From: an uncultured Mediterraneibacter sp. | GTDB taxonomy: Bacteria > Bacillota > Clostridia > Lachnospirales > Lachnospiraceae | Direction of reading: 5' to 3' | DNA: 64,000 bases | NCBI GenBank assembly: GCA_944381935.1 | Contig: CALWMN010000004.1 | Coordinates: 124,001 to 188,000, forward strand | Part shown: one piece after another, positions 52,555 to 60,956 of the stretch | How positions within the stretch are numbered: the stretch's first letter is position 1 | How the letters are laid out: each line of letters opens with the position of its first letter | Program-made: the position numbers and the translations under genes | Notes under the pieces: generated by a model | The model's input: only the letters and a program-made list of their open reading frames with translations | The model's database searches: none | Told to the model about the DNA's origin: nothing

Positions 52555-52599
52555 AATCAAGGGTTCTGTTTCATCTGAAACAGAACCCTTGATTTTTTT
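52555..52599 (+). terminator. strong terminator after SleB-type hydrolase gene
   Basis: ATCAAGGGTTCTGTTTC (52556-52572) pairs perfectly with 52577-52593 around the loop ATCT, followed by TTTTTT C. It lies 13 bases after the stop codon and also marks the convergent end of the APH-like gene, whose stop begins at 52600. Confidence 0.92.
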
Positions 52600-53355
52600 C
52601 TATTGATAGTCGATGACATCGATCCACTTCATCAGAAAATCTTTTTCAAGCTCATTTTGCTTCGTCAGCTGGGCGGCTGCCACAATGGGCAGCCACTGCT
52701 GCACGTACTGCCTCGCCGTATCGCTCTTCTTACAGAACAGGTTCAGATACATATCGGCCGTTTCCTGGCCCTTCAGTGCAAAGAGAAGATATGTCATGGC
52801 GGCGTCAGCGCTTGCATTGCCCTGAGTGGCATGCGCCCAGTCCACTACCGTCATCTCACCGTTTTTTCCCACGATCACATTACTTGGATTGAAATCGCCG
52901 TGGCAGACCTTATTATGCTTCGGCATACTCTCAAGGCGGGTGAGAAGCTCATATCTCGTCGTTGCGTCTACCTCTCTCAGGCTGTTGATCTGGCGGGAGA
53001 GCTTATCTTTCATTCCCTTGAGAAGGGGAGAGGTTTTGCTGTGCACCAGAAGCTGCAGCTCCACGAAATCCGCCATATATTTCTCCATATTCTTCCTGTC
53101 CGCCTTCATCATCTCTTCCAGCGTCCTGCCATCCTTGTACTCGATAGCGATCGCCCACCTGCCGTCTATCCGGCCCACCTCTTTTACCTTCGGGATATCC
53201 AGCCCGGTCTCCTCTATACGCGCGGTGAGCAGGGCTTCATTAAAGACATCAGACTTTGGATGTGTTTCACTGAATATTTTTACAATACAGTTTCCCGATT
53301 TGTAGACTTCCTTGTACGGACGTTTTACGATCAATTTCTTTTCTTCCAATTGCAT
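52600..53355 (-). CDS. APH/choline-kinase-like phosphotransferase
   Basis: 251 residues. The protein-kinase-like fold shows a glycine-poor N-lobe with CIVKIFSE (ATP lysine), then the catalytic loop VCHGDFNPSNVIV near 150 and the metal-binding VVDWAHA near 170. This matches aminoglycoside phosphotransferase-type kinases, many of which phosphorylate sugars, choline or homoserine rather than drugs. It is 48 bases downstream of adhE with AGGAGGAATA before the ATG. The substrate is unknown and no drug-resistance claim is made. Confidence 0.85.
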   Translation of the reverse strand: MQLEEKKLIVKRPYKEVYKSGNCIVKIFSETHPKSDVFNEALLTARIEETGLDIPKVKEVGRIDGRWAIAIEYKDGRTLEEMMKADRKNMEKYMADFVELQLLVHSKTSPLLKGMKDKLSRQINSLREVDATTRYELLTRLESMPKHNKVCHGDFNPSNVIVGKNGEMTVVDWAHATQGNASADAAMTYLLFALKGQETADMYLNLFCKKSDTARQYVQQWLPIVAAAQLTKQNELEKDFLMKWIDVIDYQ

Positions 53356-53403
53356 AATATATATTCCTCCTACATAAAGGTACTTCTTTTCAACAGAGAC
53401 AGC

Positions 53404-56022
53404 CTATTTCCCGTAATAACACTTCAGATAAATATCTTTGATTTCTCTGACCAGCGGATATCTCGGGTTGGCTCCTGTACACTGGTCGTTAAATGCCTGC
53501 TCAGACATCTCATCAAGAGTCTCAAGGAAGTATTTCTCATCGATCCCATAATCTTTGATCGTCTTCTTGATTCCGATCTTCTCTTTCAGGTCTTCCAGTT
53601 TCGCCAGAAAGTCCTCAAACACTTCCTCATCTGTGCTGCCCTTGCAGCCTGCGAAGCGTCCCAGCTCTGCATATCTTGCAAGAGCATGGGGATACTGGTA
53701 CTGGGAAAACGTGCCCATCTTAGTCGGCACTTCAGCCGCATTATATCGCATGACCTCTGTCAGAATCACAGCGTTTGCAACCCCGTGCGGCAGATGGTGG
53801 AATGCGCCAAGCTTATGTGCCATTGAGTGGTTCACGCCCAGAAACGCATTTGCAAATGCCATACCTGCCAGGCAGGATGCGTTTGCCATTTCTTCCCTTG
53901 CTTTCGGGTCATTGGCTCCGTTTGCATATGCGGAGGGAAGATTTTCAAATACCATCTTAACCGCTTTCATGGCAAGCCCGTCTGTATAATCTGTCGCCAT
54001 GATCGATACAAATGCCTCGATAGCATGGGTCATAACATCGATACCGGAAGCGCTCGTCAGTCCTTTTGGCTGGGTCATCATATTGTCCACGTCTACAATC
54101 GCCATATTCGGGAGCAGCTCATAATCTGCAATCGGCCATTTCACTCCGGTCTCGGCGTCCGTGATGATCGCAAACGGCGTGACTTCTGACCCGGTCCCGG
54201 AAGACGTCGGGATTGCGACGAAATATGCCTTTTCTCCCATCTTCGGGAAGGTATACACTCTTTTGCGGATATCCATGAAATCCATCGCCATATCCTCAAA
54301 ATCCGCTTCTGGATGCTCATACATCAGCCACATAATCTTGGCAGCATCCATCGCAGATCCTCCGCCCAGCGCAATGATGGTATCCGGCTCAAATGCCCTC
54401 ATCTGTGCCACGCCTTCTTCAGCGCACTGCAGGGTCGGGTCAGGAGCCACGTTATAGAAGCATGTGTGCCGGATCCCCATTTCATCGAGCTTTTTCTCCA
54501 CCGGTTCCACATACCCGTTTTTGTAAAGGAAGGTATCTGTCACAATAAATGCTTTTTTCTTGTGCATTGCCGTTCCAAGCTCGTCTAAAGCCACCGGCAT
54601 GCAGCCTTTCTTAAAGTAAACCTTTTCTGGCGTCCTGAACCACAGCATATTTTCTCTCCTCTCGGCAACCGTTTTCACATTCAGCAAATGTTTCACTCCA
54701 ACGTTCTCTGAAACGGAGTTTCCGCCCCAGGAACCGCATCCAAGCGTAAGTGAAGGCGCAAGCTTAAAGTTATACAGATCACCGATTCCGCCGTGGGATG
54801 ACGGTGTGTTGATCAGGACACGGCATGTTTTCATTGCCTCGTAATGCTTCCGGATCTTTTGCTTTTCAGAGGGATTAATGAACAGGGAGGATGTGTGCCC
54901 GTATCCGCCGTCAGCTACGAGCTGCTCTGCTTTCTCAAGCGCCTCGTCAAATGTTTTTGCCCGGTACATTGCAAGTACAGGAGACAGTTTTTCGTGGGCA
55001 AATTCTTCTGAAATATCTACAGATTCTACCTCGCCGATCAAGATCTTCGTATTTTCCGGCACATCTACCCCGGCAAGCTGTGCAATCTCATAAGCAGATT
55101 TTCCGGGAATCTTGCTGTTGAGTGCTCCGTTAATGATAATTGTCTTGCGTACCCTGTCCAGCTCTTCGCCCGGCTTGAGGAAATAGCATCCTCTGTATGC
55201 AAACTCCTTTTTCACTTCGTCATATATATTGTCAAGTACCGTAACCGACTGCTCAGATGCGCAGATCATGCCATTGTCAAATGTCTTTGAATGGATGATG
55301 GAATTGACCGCCATTCTGACGTCAGCCGTTTCATCGATGATAACCGGTGTATTCCCGGCTCCAACGCCCAGTGCCGGTTTCCCCGATGAATATGCCGCCT
55401 TCACCATTCCAGGGCCGCCTGTGGCCAGGATGATATCCGCATCCCGCATAACCGTGTTTGTCAGTTCCAGCGACGGTGTGTCAATCCAGCCGATGATGCC
55501 CTCCGGCGCGCCTGCCTTCACTGCCGCCTCCAGCACAACTTTTGCAGCGGCAATCGTGCACGCCTTTGCCGCCGGATGGGGACTGATGATAATTGCATTC
55601 CTCGTCTTAAGACAGATCAGTGTCTTGAAAATTGCAGTTGAAGTCGGGTTTGTTGTGGGGATTACAGCTGCAACAAGACCGATCGGCTCAGCAACTTTCT
55701 TAATGCCATAAACCGGATCTTCCTCGATCACGCCGCATGTCTTTGTATCCTTATATGCGTTATAAATATATTCTGCCGCGTAATGATTCTTGATAACCTT
55801 ATCTTCCATGACGCCTCTCTTTGTCTCTTCCACTGCCATCTTGGCCAGCGGAATCCGCTGCTTGTTTGCTGCCATAGCCGCCTCAAAGAAGATCTTATCC
55901 ACCTGTTCCTGTGTGAAGGCTGCAAATACCTTCTGCGCTTCGCGCATCGCTTTCATCTTCGCCTCAAGTGCTTCCACATTGTCGACGGTCTCTGGCACTG
56001 TTGTTTTTTCTTTCTCTGCCAT
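53404..56022 (-). CDS. adhE: bifunctional acetaldehyde-CoA/alcohol dehydrogenase
   Basis: 872 residues. The N-terminal CoA-acylating aldehyde dehydrogenase domain (to about 440) has catalytic Cys254 in NGMICASEQSV and ALGVGAGNTPV for nucleotide binding. The C-terminal iron-dependent alcohol dehydrogenase (from about 460) has LGGGSAMDAAK and the iron-ligand histidines in NHSMAHKLGAFHHLPHG. It reduces acetyl-CoA to ethanol, regenerating two NAD+ in fermentation, and forms spirosomes in other species. Two Rex-like operators overlap or precede its promoter, implying control by NADH/NAD+ ratio. Confidence 0.97.
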   Translation of the reverse strand: MAEKEKTTVPETVDNVEALEAKMKAMREAQKVFAAFTQEQVDKIFFEAAMAANKQRIPLAKMAVEETKRGVMEDKVIKNHYAAEYIYNAYKDTKTCGVIEEDPVYGIKKVAEPIGLVAAVIPTTNPTSTAIFKTLICLKTRNAIIISPHPAAKACTIAAAKVVLEAAVKAGAPEGIIGWIDTPSLELTNTVMRDADIILATGGPGMVKAAYSSGKPALGVGAGNTPVIIDETADVRMAVNSIIHSKTFDNGMICASEQSVTVLDNIYDEVKKEFAYRGCYFLKPGEELDRVRKTIIINGALNSKIPGKSAYEIAQLAGVDVPENTKILIGEVESVDISEEFAHEKLSPVLAMYRAKTFDEALEKAEQLVADGGYGHTSSLFINPSEKQKIRKHYEAMKTCRVLINTPSSHGGIGDLYNFKLAPSLTLGCGSWGGNSVSENVGVKHLLNVKTVAERRENMLWFRTPEKVYFKKGCMPVALDELGTAMHKKKAFIVTDTFLYKNGYVEPVEKKLDEMGIRHTCFYNVAPDPTLQCAEEGVAQMRAFEPDTIIALGGGSAMDAAKIMWLMYEHPEADFEDMAMDFMDIRKRVYTFPKMGEKAYFVAIPTSSGTGSEVTPFAIITDAETGVKWPIADYELLPNMAIVDVDNMMTQPKGLTSASGIDVMTHAIEAFVSIMATDYTDGLAMKAVKMVFENLPSAYANGANDPKAREEMANASCLAGMAFANAFLGVNHSMAHKLGAFHHLPHGVANAVILTEVMRYNAAEVPTKMGTFSQYQYPHALARYAELGRFAGCKGSTDEEVFEDFLAKLEDLKEKIGIKKTIKDYGIDEKYFLETLDEMSEQAFNDQCTGANPRYPLVREIKDIYLKCYYGK

Positions 56023-56069
56023 CCTGATAATTCCTCCTGATTGAATTTTCTCTTGTTTCTCATGAGCTT

Positions 56070-56099
56070 AGTATAATCCTATTGTTAAATATTTGTCAA
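56070..56099 (-). promoter_or_regulatory. promoter of adhE
   Basis: Minus strand TTGACA (56094-56099), 18 bases, TATACT (56070-56075), about 45 bases before the adhE ATG. A Rex-like palindrome covers the -35 and much of the spacer. Confidence 0.7.
56082..56099. promoter_or_regulatory. Rex-like operator 1
   Basis: TTGTTAA-ATAT-TTGTCAA matches the Rex box TTGTTAA-n4-TTAACAA in the left half and partly in the right. It overlaps the adhE -35 and spacer, the right place for repression at low NADH. Confidence 0.55.
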
Positions 56100-56106
56100 T
56101 ATAAAT

Positions 56107-56124
56107 TTGTTAATATTTTAACGT
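56107..56124. promoter_or_regulatory. Rex-like operator 2
   Basis: TTGTTAA-TATT-TTAACGT agrees with the Rex consensus except for the last two bases. It lies just upstream of the adhE -35 and, with site 1, gives two sites with centres 25 bases apart. Confidence 0.65.
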
Positions 56125-56181
56125 TATTTTTTTAACATTAATTGTGTATTTTGACGAAACACTGCTCTGTTCCAAAACGCT

Positions 56182-56222
56182 AAAAAAGAGACAGATAATT
56201 TTATTTTAACTGTCCCTTTTTT
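56182..56222. terminator. terminator-like hairpin between adhE and pseudogene
   Basis: AAAAAAGAGACAG (56182-56194) and CTGTCCCTTTTTT (56210-56222) pair with one mismatch around a 15-base loop. T-runs are present on both strands, so it could end transcripts from the right (remnant gene). Confidence 0.7.
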
Positions 56223-56448
56223 ATAAGTATATAATTTTACTGCTGCAGAGCCTATCTGATTTCCATATGTTTTTCCGGTATGCTGCTATTGCCGTTGTTC
56301 CTGCTTCAAAAAGCAATATGATATATAATACAGGTTCCGACATATCTCCGGTTTTTGGAGTTTCTGAATTGTCGGGTTTTTGTATCAGGCCATCACTTTG
56401 ATCTGATGTCCCCTCGGATCCCCTGTATTTGGCATTGGCACTGCCGAA
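56221..56448 (-). pseudogene. remnant of a PKTGD-type surface protein C-terminus
   Basis: An open frame of 75 codons without a start codon ends at 56221. It encodes an acidic Ser/Asp/Gly-rich stretch, ETPKTGDMSEP at about 56326-56361, a hydrophobic segment (VLYIILLFEAGTTAIAAY) and then basic residues. This is the layout of sortase-type or PKTGD-ending surface proteins of Lachnospiraceae. A second PNTGDP motif occurs just upstream in another frame (near 56419-56436), suggesting frameshift decay. The hydrophobic part contains a Glu and the tail is longer than normal. It lies between two terminators. Confidence 0.45.
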
Positions 56449-56512
56449 TTAGTTCAGCATTGTCTGTTTGTACTGCTATTACATCTGAAAGAATATATGG
56501 ATGAGCTGACAT

Positions 56513-56547
56513 AAAAAAAGATTATCTGAATCAGATAATCTTTTTTT
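56513..56547 (-). terminator. palindromic terminator of the ribosomal operon
   Basis: A near-perfect palindrome: seven A, GATTATCTGA, one base, then the complement with seven T. It lies 20 bases after the rplQ stop and has T-runs in both directions, so it ends the spc/alpha operon transcript. Confidence 0.92.
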
Positions 56548-56567
56548 ATGCCTCTCTTTTATCATTC

Positions 56568-57104
56568 TTATACGAGCTCGATCAGTACTTCCATTGCTGC
56601 GTCGCCTTTACGCTGGCCGATCTTGACGATTCTCGTATAGCCGCCGTTGCGGTCTGTGTATTTCGGTGCGATCTCTGTGAAGAGCTTCTCTACCAGATCA
56701 ACATTCTTTGTGTTTTTCTTCTTTCCGGCCCCTTTTGCAGGTACATCCCTTACCGGATAAAGAACTCTCAGCATCTCACGTCTTGCATGAAGTCTACTCG
56801 GCTGATCCTTCTTGATTTTCTTCTCTGTCTCGTCATAGACTGTAACTTTTTTTCCATCTACAACTTCTTTTACTCTTTTTCCGTCTTTGTCTTTACGGGC
56901 AACCTTTGCTGTGACTGTAACTTCATCAAAGTTATCCTTTTCTCTTACAGCCATCGCAATAAGCTTTTCTGCGATCTTGCGGATCTCTTTCGCCTTTGCC
57001 TCTGTTGTGACAATCTTTCCGTTGTTAAGCAGAGCTGTTACCTGGTTTCTCAGCAAGGCTTTCCTCTGGCCTGATGTCCTGCCGAGTTTCCTATATTTTG
57101 CCAT
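56568..57104 (-). CDS. rplQ: 50S ribosomal protein L17, with insertion
   Basis: 178 residues against about 115-130 in most bacteria. The N-terminal RKLGRTSGQRKALLRNQ and the C-terminal KYTDRNGGYTRIVKIGQRKGDAAMEVLIEL are standard L17. The extra length is a charged insertion at about 60-103 (rich in Lys, Asp, Val) plus a Lys-rich run near 123-133. L17 sits at the polypeptide exit tunnel of the large subunit. It is the last gene of the ribosomal operon, 194 bases after rpoA. Identity is certain; the insertion is the odd point. Confidence 0.95.
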   Translation of the reverse strand: MAKYRKLGRTSGQRKALLRNQVTALLNNGKIVTTEAKAKEIRKIAEKLIAMAVREKDNFDEVTVTAKVARKDKDGKRVKEVVDGKKVTVYDETEKKIKKDQPSRLHARREMLRVLYPVRDVPAKGAGKKKNTKNVDLVEKLFTEIAPKYTDRNGGYTRIVKIGQRKGDAAMEVLIELV

Positions 57105-57129
57105 TTTAATTTCCTCCTAATCCTTCCGC

Positions 57130-57208
57130 CATAGTTCAGCCGCGCCATTCGCAAAACCACACATACGGGCATGTTATCTTCTCCCGTCCGATGTATGCCT
57201 GAACTATG
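57130..57208 (-). other. structured spacer between rpoA and rplQ
   Basis: CATAGTTCAG (57130-57139) and CTGAACTATG (57199-57208) are a perfect 10-base inverted repeat enclosing 59 bases, with inner CATAC/GTATG and CGGG/CCCG pairs. Separately CTTCGGTCTTA occurs twice (57230-57240, 57265-57275). No gene fits in the 194-base gap. It may be an RNA processing or regulatory structure controlling rplQ. Confidence 0.5.
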
Positions 57209-57298
57209 ACTACACATTTGGTTATGCATCTTCGGTCTTATTAATCAAATGCTCCCGCCGCGCGCTTCGGTCTTACCGGCAGGAATTTAAACAATATT

Positions 57299-58258
57299 TT
57301 ACTCGTCGCCGTGATTCAGCTCAAGATTCAGTTCTTTTAATTTTGCAAGAACTTCTTCTAATGATTTGCGTCCGAGATTACGCACCTTCATCATATCTTC
57401 CGGAGTCTTATTGGTAAGCTCTTCTACCGTATTGATTCCGGCACGCTTCAGACAATTGTAGGAACGTACGGAAAGCTCAAGTTCGTCAATGCTCATTTCG
57501 AGAACTTTTTCTTTCTCGTCATCCTCTTTCTCGATCATGACTTCTGCCGCCTGTGCGACCTCTGACAGATCGATAAACAGCTTCAGGTGTTCGCTTAAGA
57601 CTTTCGCCGCGAGGCTCACCGCTTCGTCAGGAAGCATAGTTCCCTTTGTCCAAACATCCAGAGTAAGCTTGTCATAATCTGTGATCTGTCCGACACGCGT
57701 ATTCTCCACAGAGAGATTCACACGTTCAACCGGAGTATAAATAGAATCGATCGGAATAACGCCTATCGGTGTATCGTCCGACTTGTTCTTATCTGCGCTT
57801 ACATATCCCCGACCCTTGGTGATGGTAAGTTCCATATACAGCTTGCTGTCTTTTCCGCCGCTCAAAGTAGCGATAACCTGATCCGGGTTTACGATTTCAA
57901 TATCGGAATCTGCCTGGATATCGGCACCTGTTACAATACCTTCTCCCTCAAATTCGATATACGCAGTTTTTACTTCATCGGATTCGGATGTGTTTTTGAT
58001 CGCCAGTGATTTTAAATTCATGATGATCTCTGTTACATCTTCCTTGATCCCCGGTATGGAGCTAAATTCATGCAGAACACCGTCAATCTTTACAGAACTG
58101 ATCGCTGCTCCCGGAAGAGAAGAAAGCATGATTCTCCTCAGAGAGTTTCCAAGTGTAATCCCGTATCCTCTCTCCAGAGGTTCTACAACAAATCTTCCAT
58201 ACTTTTTATCATCTGAAATCTCTGTAATCTCAATATTCGGTTTATTAAAATCAAACAC
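57299..58258 (-). CDS. rpoA: RNA polymerase alpha subunit
   Basis: 319 residues. The N-terminal assembly domain has [20 protein letters not shown] and LSSLPGAAI; the C-terminal domain has [19 protein letters not shown] and [10 protein letters not shown], which contacts DNA and activators. Start is GTG with GGAGG 9 bases upstream. Normal length and order within the alpha operon. Confidence 0.97.
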   Translation of the reverse strand: MFDFNKPNIEITEISDDKKYGRFVVEPLERGYGITLGNSLRRIMLSSLPGAAISSVKIDGVLHEFSSIPGIKEDVTEIIMNLKSLAIKNTSESDEVKTAYIEFEGEGIVTGADIQADSDIEIVNPDQVIATLSGGKDSKLYMELTITKGRGYVSADKNKSDDTPIGVIPIDSIYTPVERVNLSVENTRVGQITDYDKLTLDVWTKGTMLPDEAVSLAAKVLSEHLKLFIDLSEVAQAAEVMIEKEDDEKEKVLEMSIDELELSVRSYNCLKRAGINTVEELTNKTPEDMMKVRNLGRKSLEEVLAKLKELNLELNHGDE

Positions 58259-58343
58259 TACACAAACCCTCCTTATGGGTTAAAATATGTCGAGGGGGTA
58301 CGATGTTATATCTAAAAATTCTGCGCATCAGAGGCAGCCGATA

Positions 58344-58937
58344 TTATTTAGAATATAACTCGACGATTAACATCTCATCTACAGGAACGTCGATTGCTTC
58401 TCTTGAAGGAAGCTCTTTTACCGTACCTTTGAGATTTTCAGAATCAACATCCAGCCAATCCGGAATCAGATTACCACCCGTAGTCTCGAGGATATCTTTA
58501 TATCTCGGTGAACCTTTCTTATTCTCCTTGATCTCAACAGTATCTCCGGCTTTGATAAGATAAGACGGAATATTAACCTGTTTTCCGTTTACAAGCACGT
58601 GCTTATGATCTACGATCTGTCTTGCCTCTTTTCTTGTCCTTGCAAATCCCATGCGGAACATAACATTGTCCAGCCTGGACTCCAGAAGAACCATCAGGTT
58701 CTCACCCGTCATTCCTTCCATTTGTTTTGCCTTTGCATAATAATTCCTGAAAGGCTTCTCTAATACACCGTAAATGAATTTTGCTTTCTGCTTTTCACGT
58801 AACTGAAGAGCATACTCGCTCATTTTTCTGTTTGATCTTTTTAACTGTCTGTTAGATTTCTTGCTGATTCCCAAATAGATTGGGTCCATTCCTAATGAAC
58901 GGCATCTTTTAAGAACAGGAACTCTGTTTACTGCCAT
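58344..58937 (-). CDS. rpsD: 30S ribosomal protein S4
   Basis: 197 residues from the ATG at 58937 (TAGGAGGATAA upstream); in-frame codons further upstream have no ribosome site. It begins MAVNRVPVLKRCRSLGMDP and has the S4 domain RLDNVMFRMGFARTRKEARQ. The N-terminus lacks the four-Cys zinc site, so it is the zinc-free form. S4 nucleates small-subunit assembly and in many bacteria represses its operon. Confidence 0.96.
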   Translation of the reverse strand: MAVNRVPVLKRCRSLGMDPIYLGISKKSNRQLKRSNRKMSEYALQLREKQKAKFIYGVLEKPFRNYYAKAKQMEGMTGENLMVLLESRLDNVMFRMGFARTRKEARQIVDHKHVLVNGKQVNIPSYLIKAGDTVEIKENKKGSPRYKDILETTGGNLIPDWLDVDSENLKGTVKELPSREAIDVPVDEMLIVELYSK

Positions 58938-59014
58938 GTTTATCCTCCTAAATTCATACATGCAGACGGCTGTATCTTGCCGCTGTCTTAATCACTTCCA
59001 CAATACTGATAAAA

Positions 59015-59410
59015 TTATACTCTTCTGCGTTTTGGTGGGCGGCATCCGTTATGAGGAACGGGTGTCACATCCTTGATGCTGACAACATCAATCCCGCATG
59101 CCTGGAGCGCGCGGATAGCTGCTTCTCTTCCTGAACCCGGTCCTTTTACAAATACATCTACCGTCTTAAGACCATGTACTAATGCTGCCTTGGCTGCTGT
59201 CTCAGCTGCCATCTGAGCTGCGTATGGAGTAGATTTCCTTGAACCTCTAAATCCCAGACCGCCGGCACTTGCCCATGAAAGAGCATTTCCCTGTGTATCA
59301 GTCAGTGTAACAATCGTATTGTTAAAAGATGACTGAATGTGTGCCTGTCCTCGTTCAACGTTTTTCTTGACACGTCTTTTTGTTACTTTCTTTGCAACCT
59401 TCTTTGCCAT
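59015..59410 (-). CDS. rpsK: 30S ribosomal protein S11
   Basis: 131 residues, standard. [21 protein letters not shown] and [15 protein letters not shown] with the ending [13 protein letters not shown] identify S11, part of the platform of the small subunit. It lies 21 bases after rpsM in transcription order. Confidence 0.97.
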   Translation of the reverse strand: MAKKVAKKVTKRRVKKNVERGQAHIQSSFNNTIVTLTDTQGNALSWASAGGLGFRGSRKSTPYAAQMAAETAAKAALVHGLKTVDVFVKGPGSGREAAIRALQACGIDVVSIKDVTPVPHNGCRPPKRRRV

Positions 59411-59431
59411 TTAAACTAACCTACTTTCTTC

Positions 59432-59800
59432 CTATTTCTTTTTATTTGCTACAGTTCTCTTCGGACCTTTGCATGTTCTTGCATTAGTCTTAGTCTTCTG
59501 GCCACGCACCGGAAGTCCTTTTCTGTGACGGATTCCACGGTAGCATCCAATCTCTTTGAGCCTCTTGATATTAAGCTGGATCTCCCTTCTGAGATCACCT
59601 TCTACAACCTGTGTCTCATCGATAACCGTACTGATCTTTTTCACCTCTTCAGTTGTAAGATCTCTTACACGTGTATCCGGATTCACTCCCGCCTCTGCTA
59701 AGATGCGGTTTGAGCTTGTTCTTCCAATCCCATAAATATAAGTCAAACCGATTTCTACACGTTTGTCTCTTGGTAAGTCTACACCTGCAATACGAGCCAT
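59432..59800 (-). CDS. rpsM: 30S ribosomal protein S13
   Basis: 122 residues from the ATG at 59800, with GTGGAGGAAAG just upstream. [20 protein letters not shown] is the invariant S13 start and the tail [15 protein letters not shown] is normal. An in-frame extension of 22 codons upstream is not S13-like. S13 sits in the head of the small subunit and contacts tRNA. Unusually a 607-base spacer separates it from rpmJ. Confidence 0.96.
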   Translation of the reverse strand: MARIAGVDLPRDKRVEIGLTYIYGIGRTSSNRILAEAGVNPDTRVRDLTTEEVKKISTVIDETQVVEGDLRREIQLNIKRLKEIGCYRGIRHRKGLPVRGQKTKTNARTCKGPKRTVANKKK

Positions 59801-60407
59801 GTGTCTTTCCTCCACTTTCTTTTTTGTTTCTCTGTTACATACGTTTCTGTCGTTTCCTTTCGCCATGCATGCTCAATCCCGCTTCGCTTCATCTCGCTGT
59901 GGCTGTGCGCCACATCCTCCACTTCCAGTATCGCTGTCTGCAGACCTCGTCTGCACAGCGTTCCTGCCAGCGCCATGCATGGCTTGACAGAGTTTCATAT
60001 TGTCCCTAACTGGGGCTGCGGACGCCTGTGTGCTCCTGCACTTCTGAGTCTTCTTTCAGCAGCATCCTACCAATCTCATAGGACCGATATCCCAGCCCAG
60101 GCATGTGTATCCACACACCCTTTCCCGGCACGGAATCCGAAATATCCGCCAATGCAAACGCCGGGTATTATAAGCAATATACAATCACATACACGTCTGC
60201 GGTACCTGAGTACAGAACGGTGTATACTTACTGTATATCAAACAGCACCACACAGCTCCTGGCGTGTCGCGCTGTTAACCGCCTAATTTATTACACAAAA
60301 CAACGATGGACCTTCGCCTCACTAAGTTCGAAAAAACTCGCTGAGTTCGCGAACGGGCTTCACACTAAGTTAAAGCTGCGCTTAACGGCTTGCTCTCACC
60401 AAGTGTT
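59801..60407. other. 607-base gene-free spacer between rpmJ and rpsM
   Basis: No ORF in either direction resembles a known protein. The stretch holds several structured pieces: GCTGT-GCAGAC-GAG-GTCTGC-AG-ACAGC (hairpin, 59933-59959), a CCCGGC/GCCGGG arm pair (60124-60165), a direct repeat CGCCATGCATG (59861-59871 and 59971-59981), and the repeat-rich block at 60312-60386. A TATAAT-like sequence on the minus strand (60167-60172) has no good -35. In most Firmicutes these two genes are nearly adjacent, so the spacer is probably an acquired intergenic repeat element. Confidence 0.6.
60312..60386. repeat. structured repetitive block within the rpmJ-rpsM spacer
   Basis: CACTAAGTT occurs at 60320-60328 and 60363-60371, with a diverged third unit (CGCTGAGTT) between. 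Small inverted repeats are nested: AACTC-GCT-GAGTT (60335-60347), the palindrome GTTCGCGAAC (60345-60354) and GTTAAAGC-TGC-GCTTAAC (60369-60386). The pattern looks like a short dispersed intergenic repeat; copy number elsewhere cannot be tested here. Confidence 0.5.
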
Positions 60408-60521
60408 CTAGCCTTGACGCTGTTTGTGCTTCGGATTTTCACAAATAACTCTGATGCTTCCTTTTCTTTTGATGATCTTGCATTTTTCACAAATTGGTTT
60501 TACTGATGATCTAACCTTCAT
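60408..60521 (-). CDS. rpmJ: 50S ribosomal protein L36
   Basis: 37 residues, beginning [15 protein letters not shown] and ending [10 protein letters not shown]. Cys11, Cys14 and Cys27 and His32 form the zinc site. GGAGGATTTGAC precedes the ATG at 60521. It lies between infA and the long spacer. It is short and easy to miss, but identity is certain. Confidence 0.96.
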   Translation of the reverse strand: MKVRSSVKPICEKCKIIKRKGSIRVICENPKHKQRQG

Positions 60522-60648
60522 GTCAAATCCTCCTTCCCTGCTTTGCTCTGCCTACAATAAACCGGCTATTTTTGGACACACCATCCCAAAAATGACCATT
60601 TCATAGTATATCATCTAATGTATCTTAAAGTCAATTACTTTTTTCCTT

Positions 60649-60867
60649 TTATTTGTCTCTCCAGACAATTCTCCCTTTGCTCAAGTCGTATGGGGACATC
60701 TCCAGCGTCACCTTATCTCCGGGAAGTATTTTAATAAAATTCATGCGCAGCTTGCCGCTGATGTGGGCAAGTACGATATGTCCATTCTCCAATTCGACCT
60801 TGAACATTGCATTCGGCAATTTCTCTACCACTACTCCCTCAATTTCAATTACGTCAGCTTTTGACAT
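60649..60867 (-). CDS. infA: translation initiation factor IF-1
   Basis: 72 residues from the ATG at 60867, with CAGGAGGATTAAG upstream. [20 protein letters not shown] and the OB-fold segment [20 protein letters not shown] with ending GRIVWRDK are standard. An in-frame extension to 60951 is not IF-1-like. IF-1 binds the A site of the 30S subunit during initiation. It follows adk directly, with no map gene between. Confidence 0.97.
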   Translation of the reverse strand: MSKADVIEIEGVVVEKLPNAMFKVELENGHIVLAHISGKLRMNFIKILPGDKVTLEMSPYDLSKGRIVWRDK

Positions 60868-60912
60868 TCTTAATCCTCCTGAATCCTCCGTCTGTCCATA
60901 ACTTTCATTCCC

Positions 60913-60946
60913 AGTCCCGCCCCCAGTTCCCCTGAAGGCGGGGACT
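60913..60946 (-). other. intercistronic hairpin between adk and infA
   Basis: GGCGGGGACT (60937-60946) and AGTCCCGCC (60913-60921) pair over 9 bases with one bulge; no T-run follows on the minus strand. It begins 10 bases after the adk stop. It is probably an RNA processing or stability element at the position where map would be expected. Confidence 0.4.
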
Positions 60947-60956
60947 TCCAATATTC

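Noticed and set aside
52600-53355. Aminoglycoside resistance gene
   Set aside because: The fold is APH-like, but nothing in the sequence points to drug substrates; a metabolic kinase is more likely.
59801-59866. In-frame N-terminal extension of S13 (22 codons)
   Set aside because: The invariant S13 start with a good ribosome site is at 59800; the extension is not conserved-looking.
59779-59976. 65-residue basic ORF overlapping the rpsM start
   Set aside because: It runs through hairpins of the spacer and overlaps rpsM in another frame, with no recognisable domain or ribosome site.
60868-60951. In-frame extension of IF-1
   Set aside because: IF-1 starts at MSKAD with a strong ribosome site at 60867; the extension covers the adk-infA hairpin.
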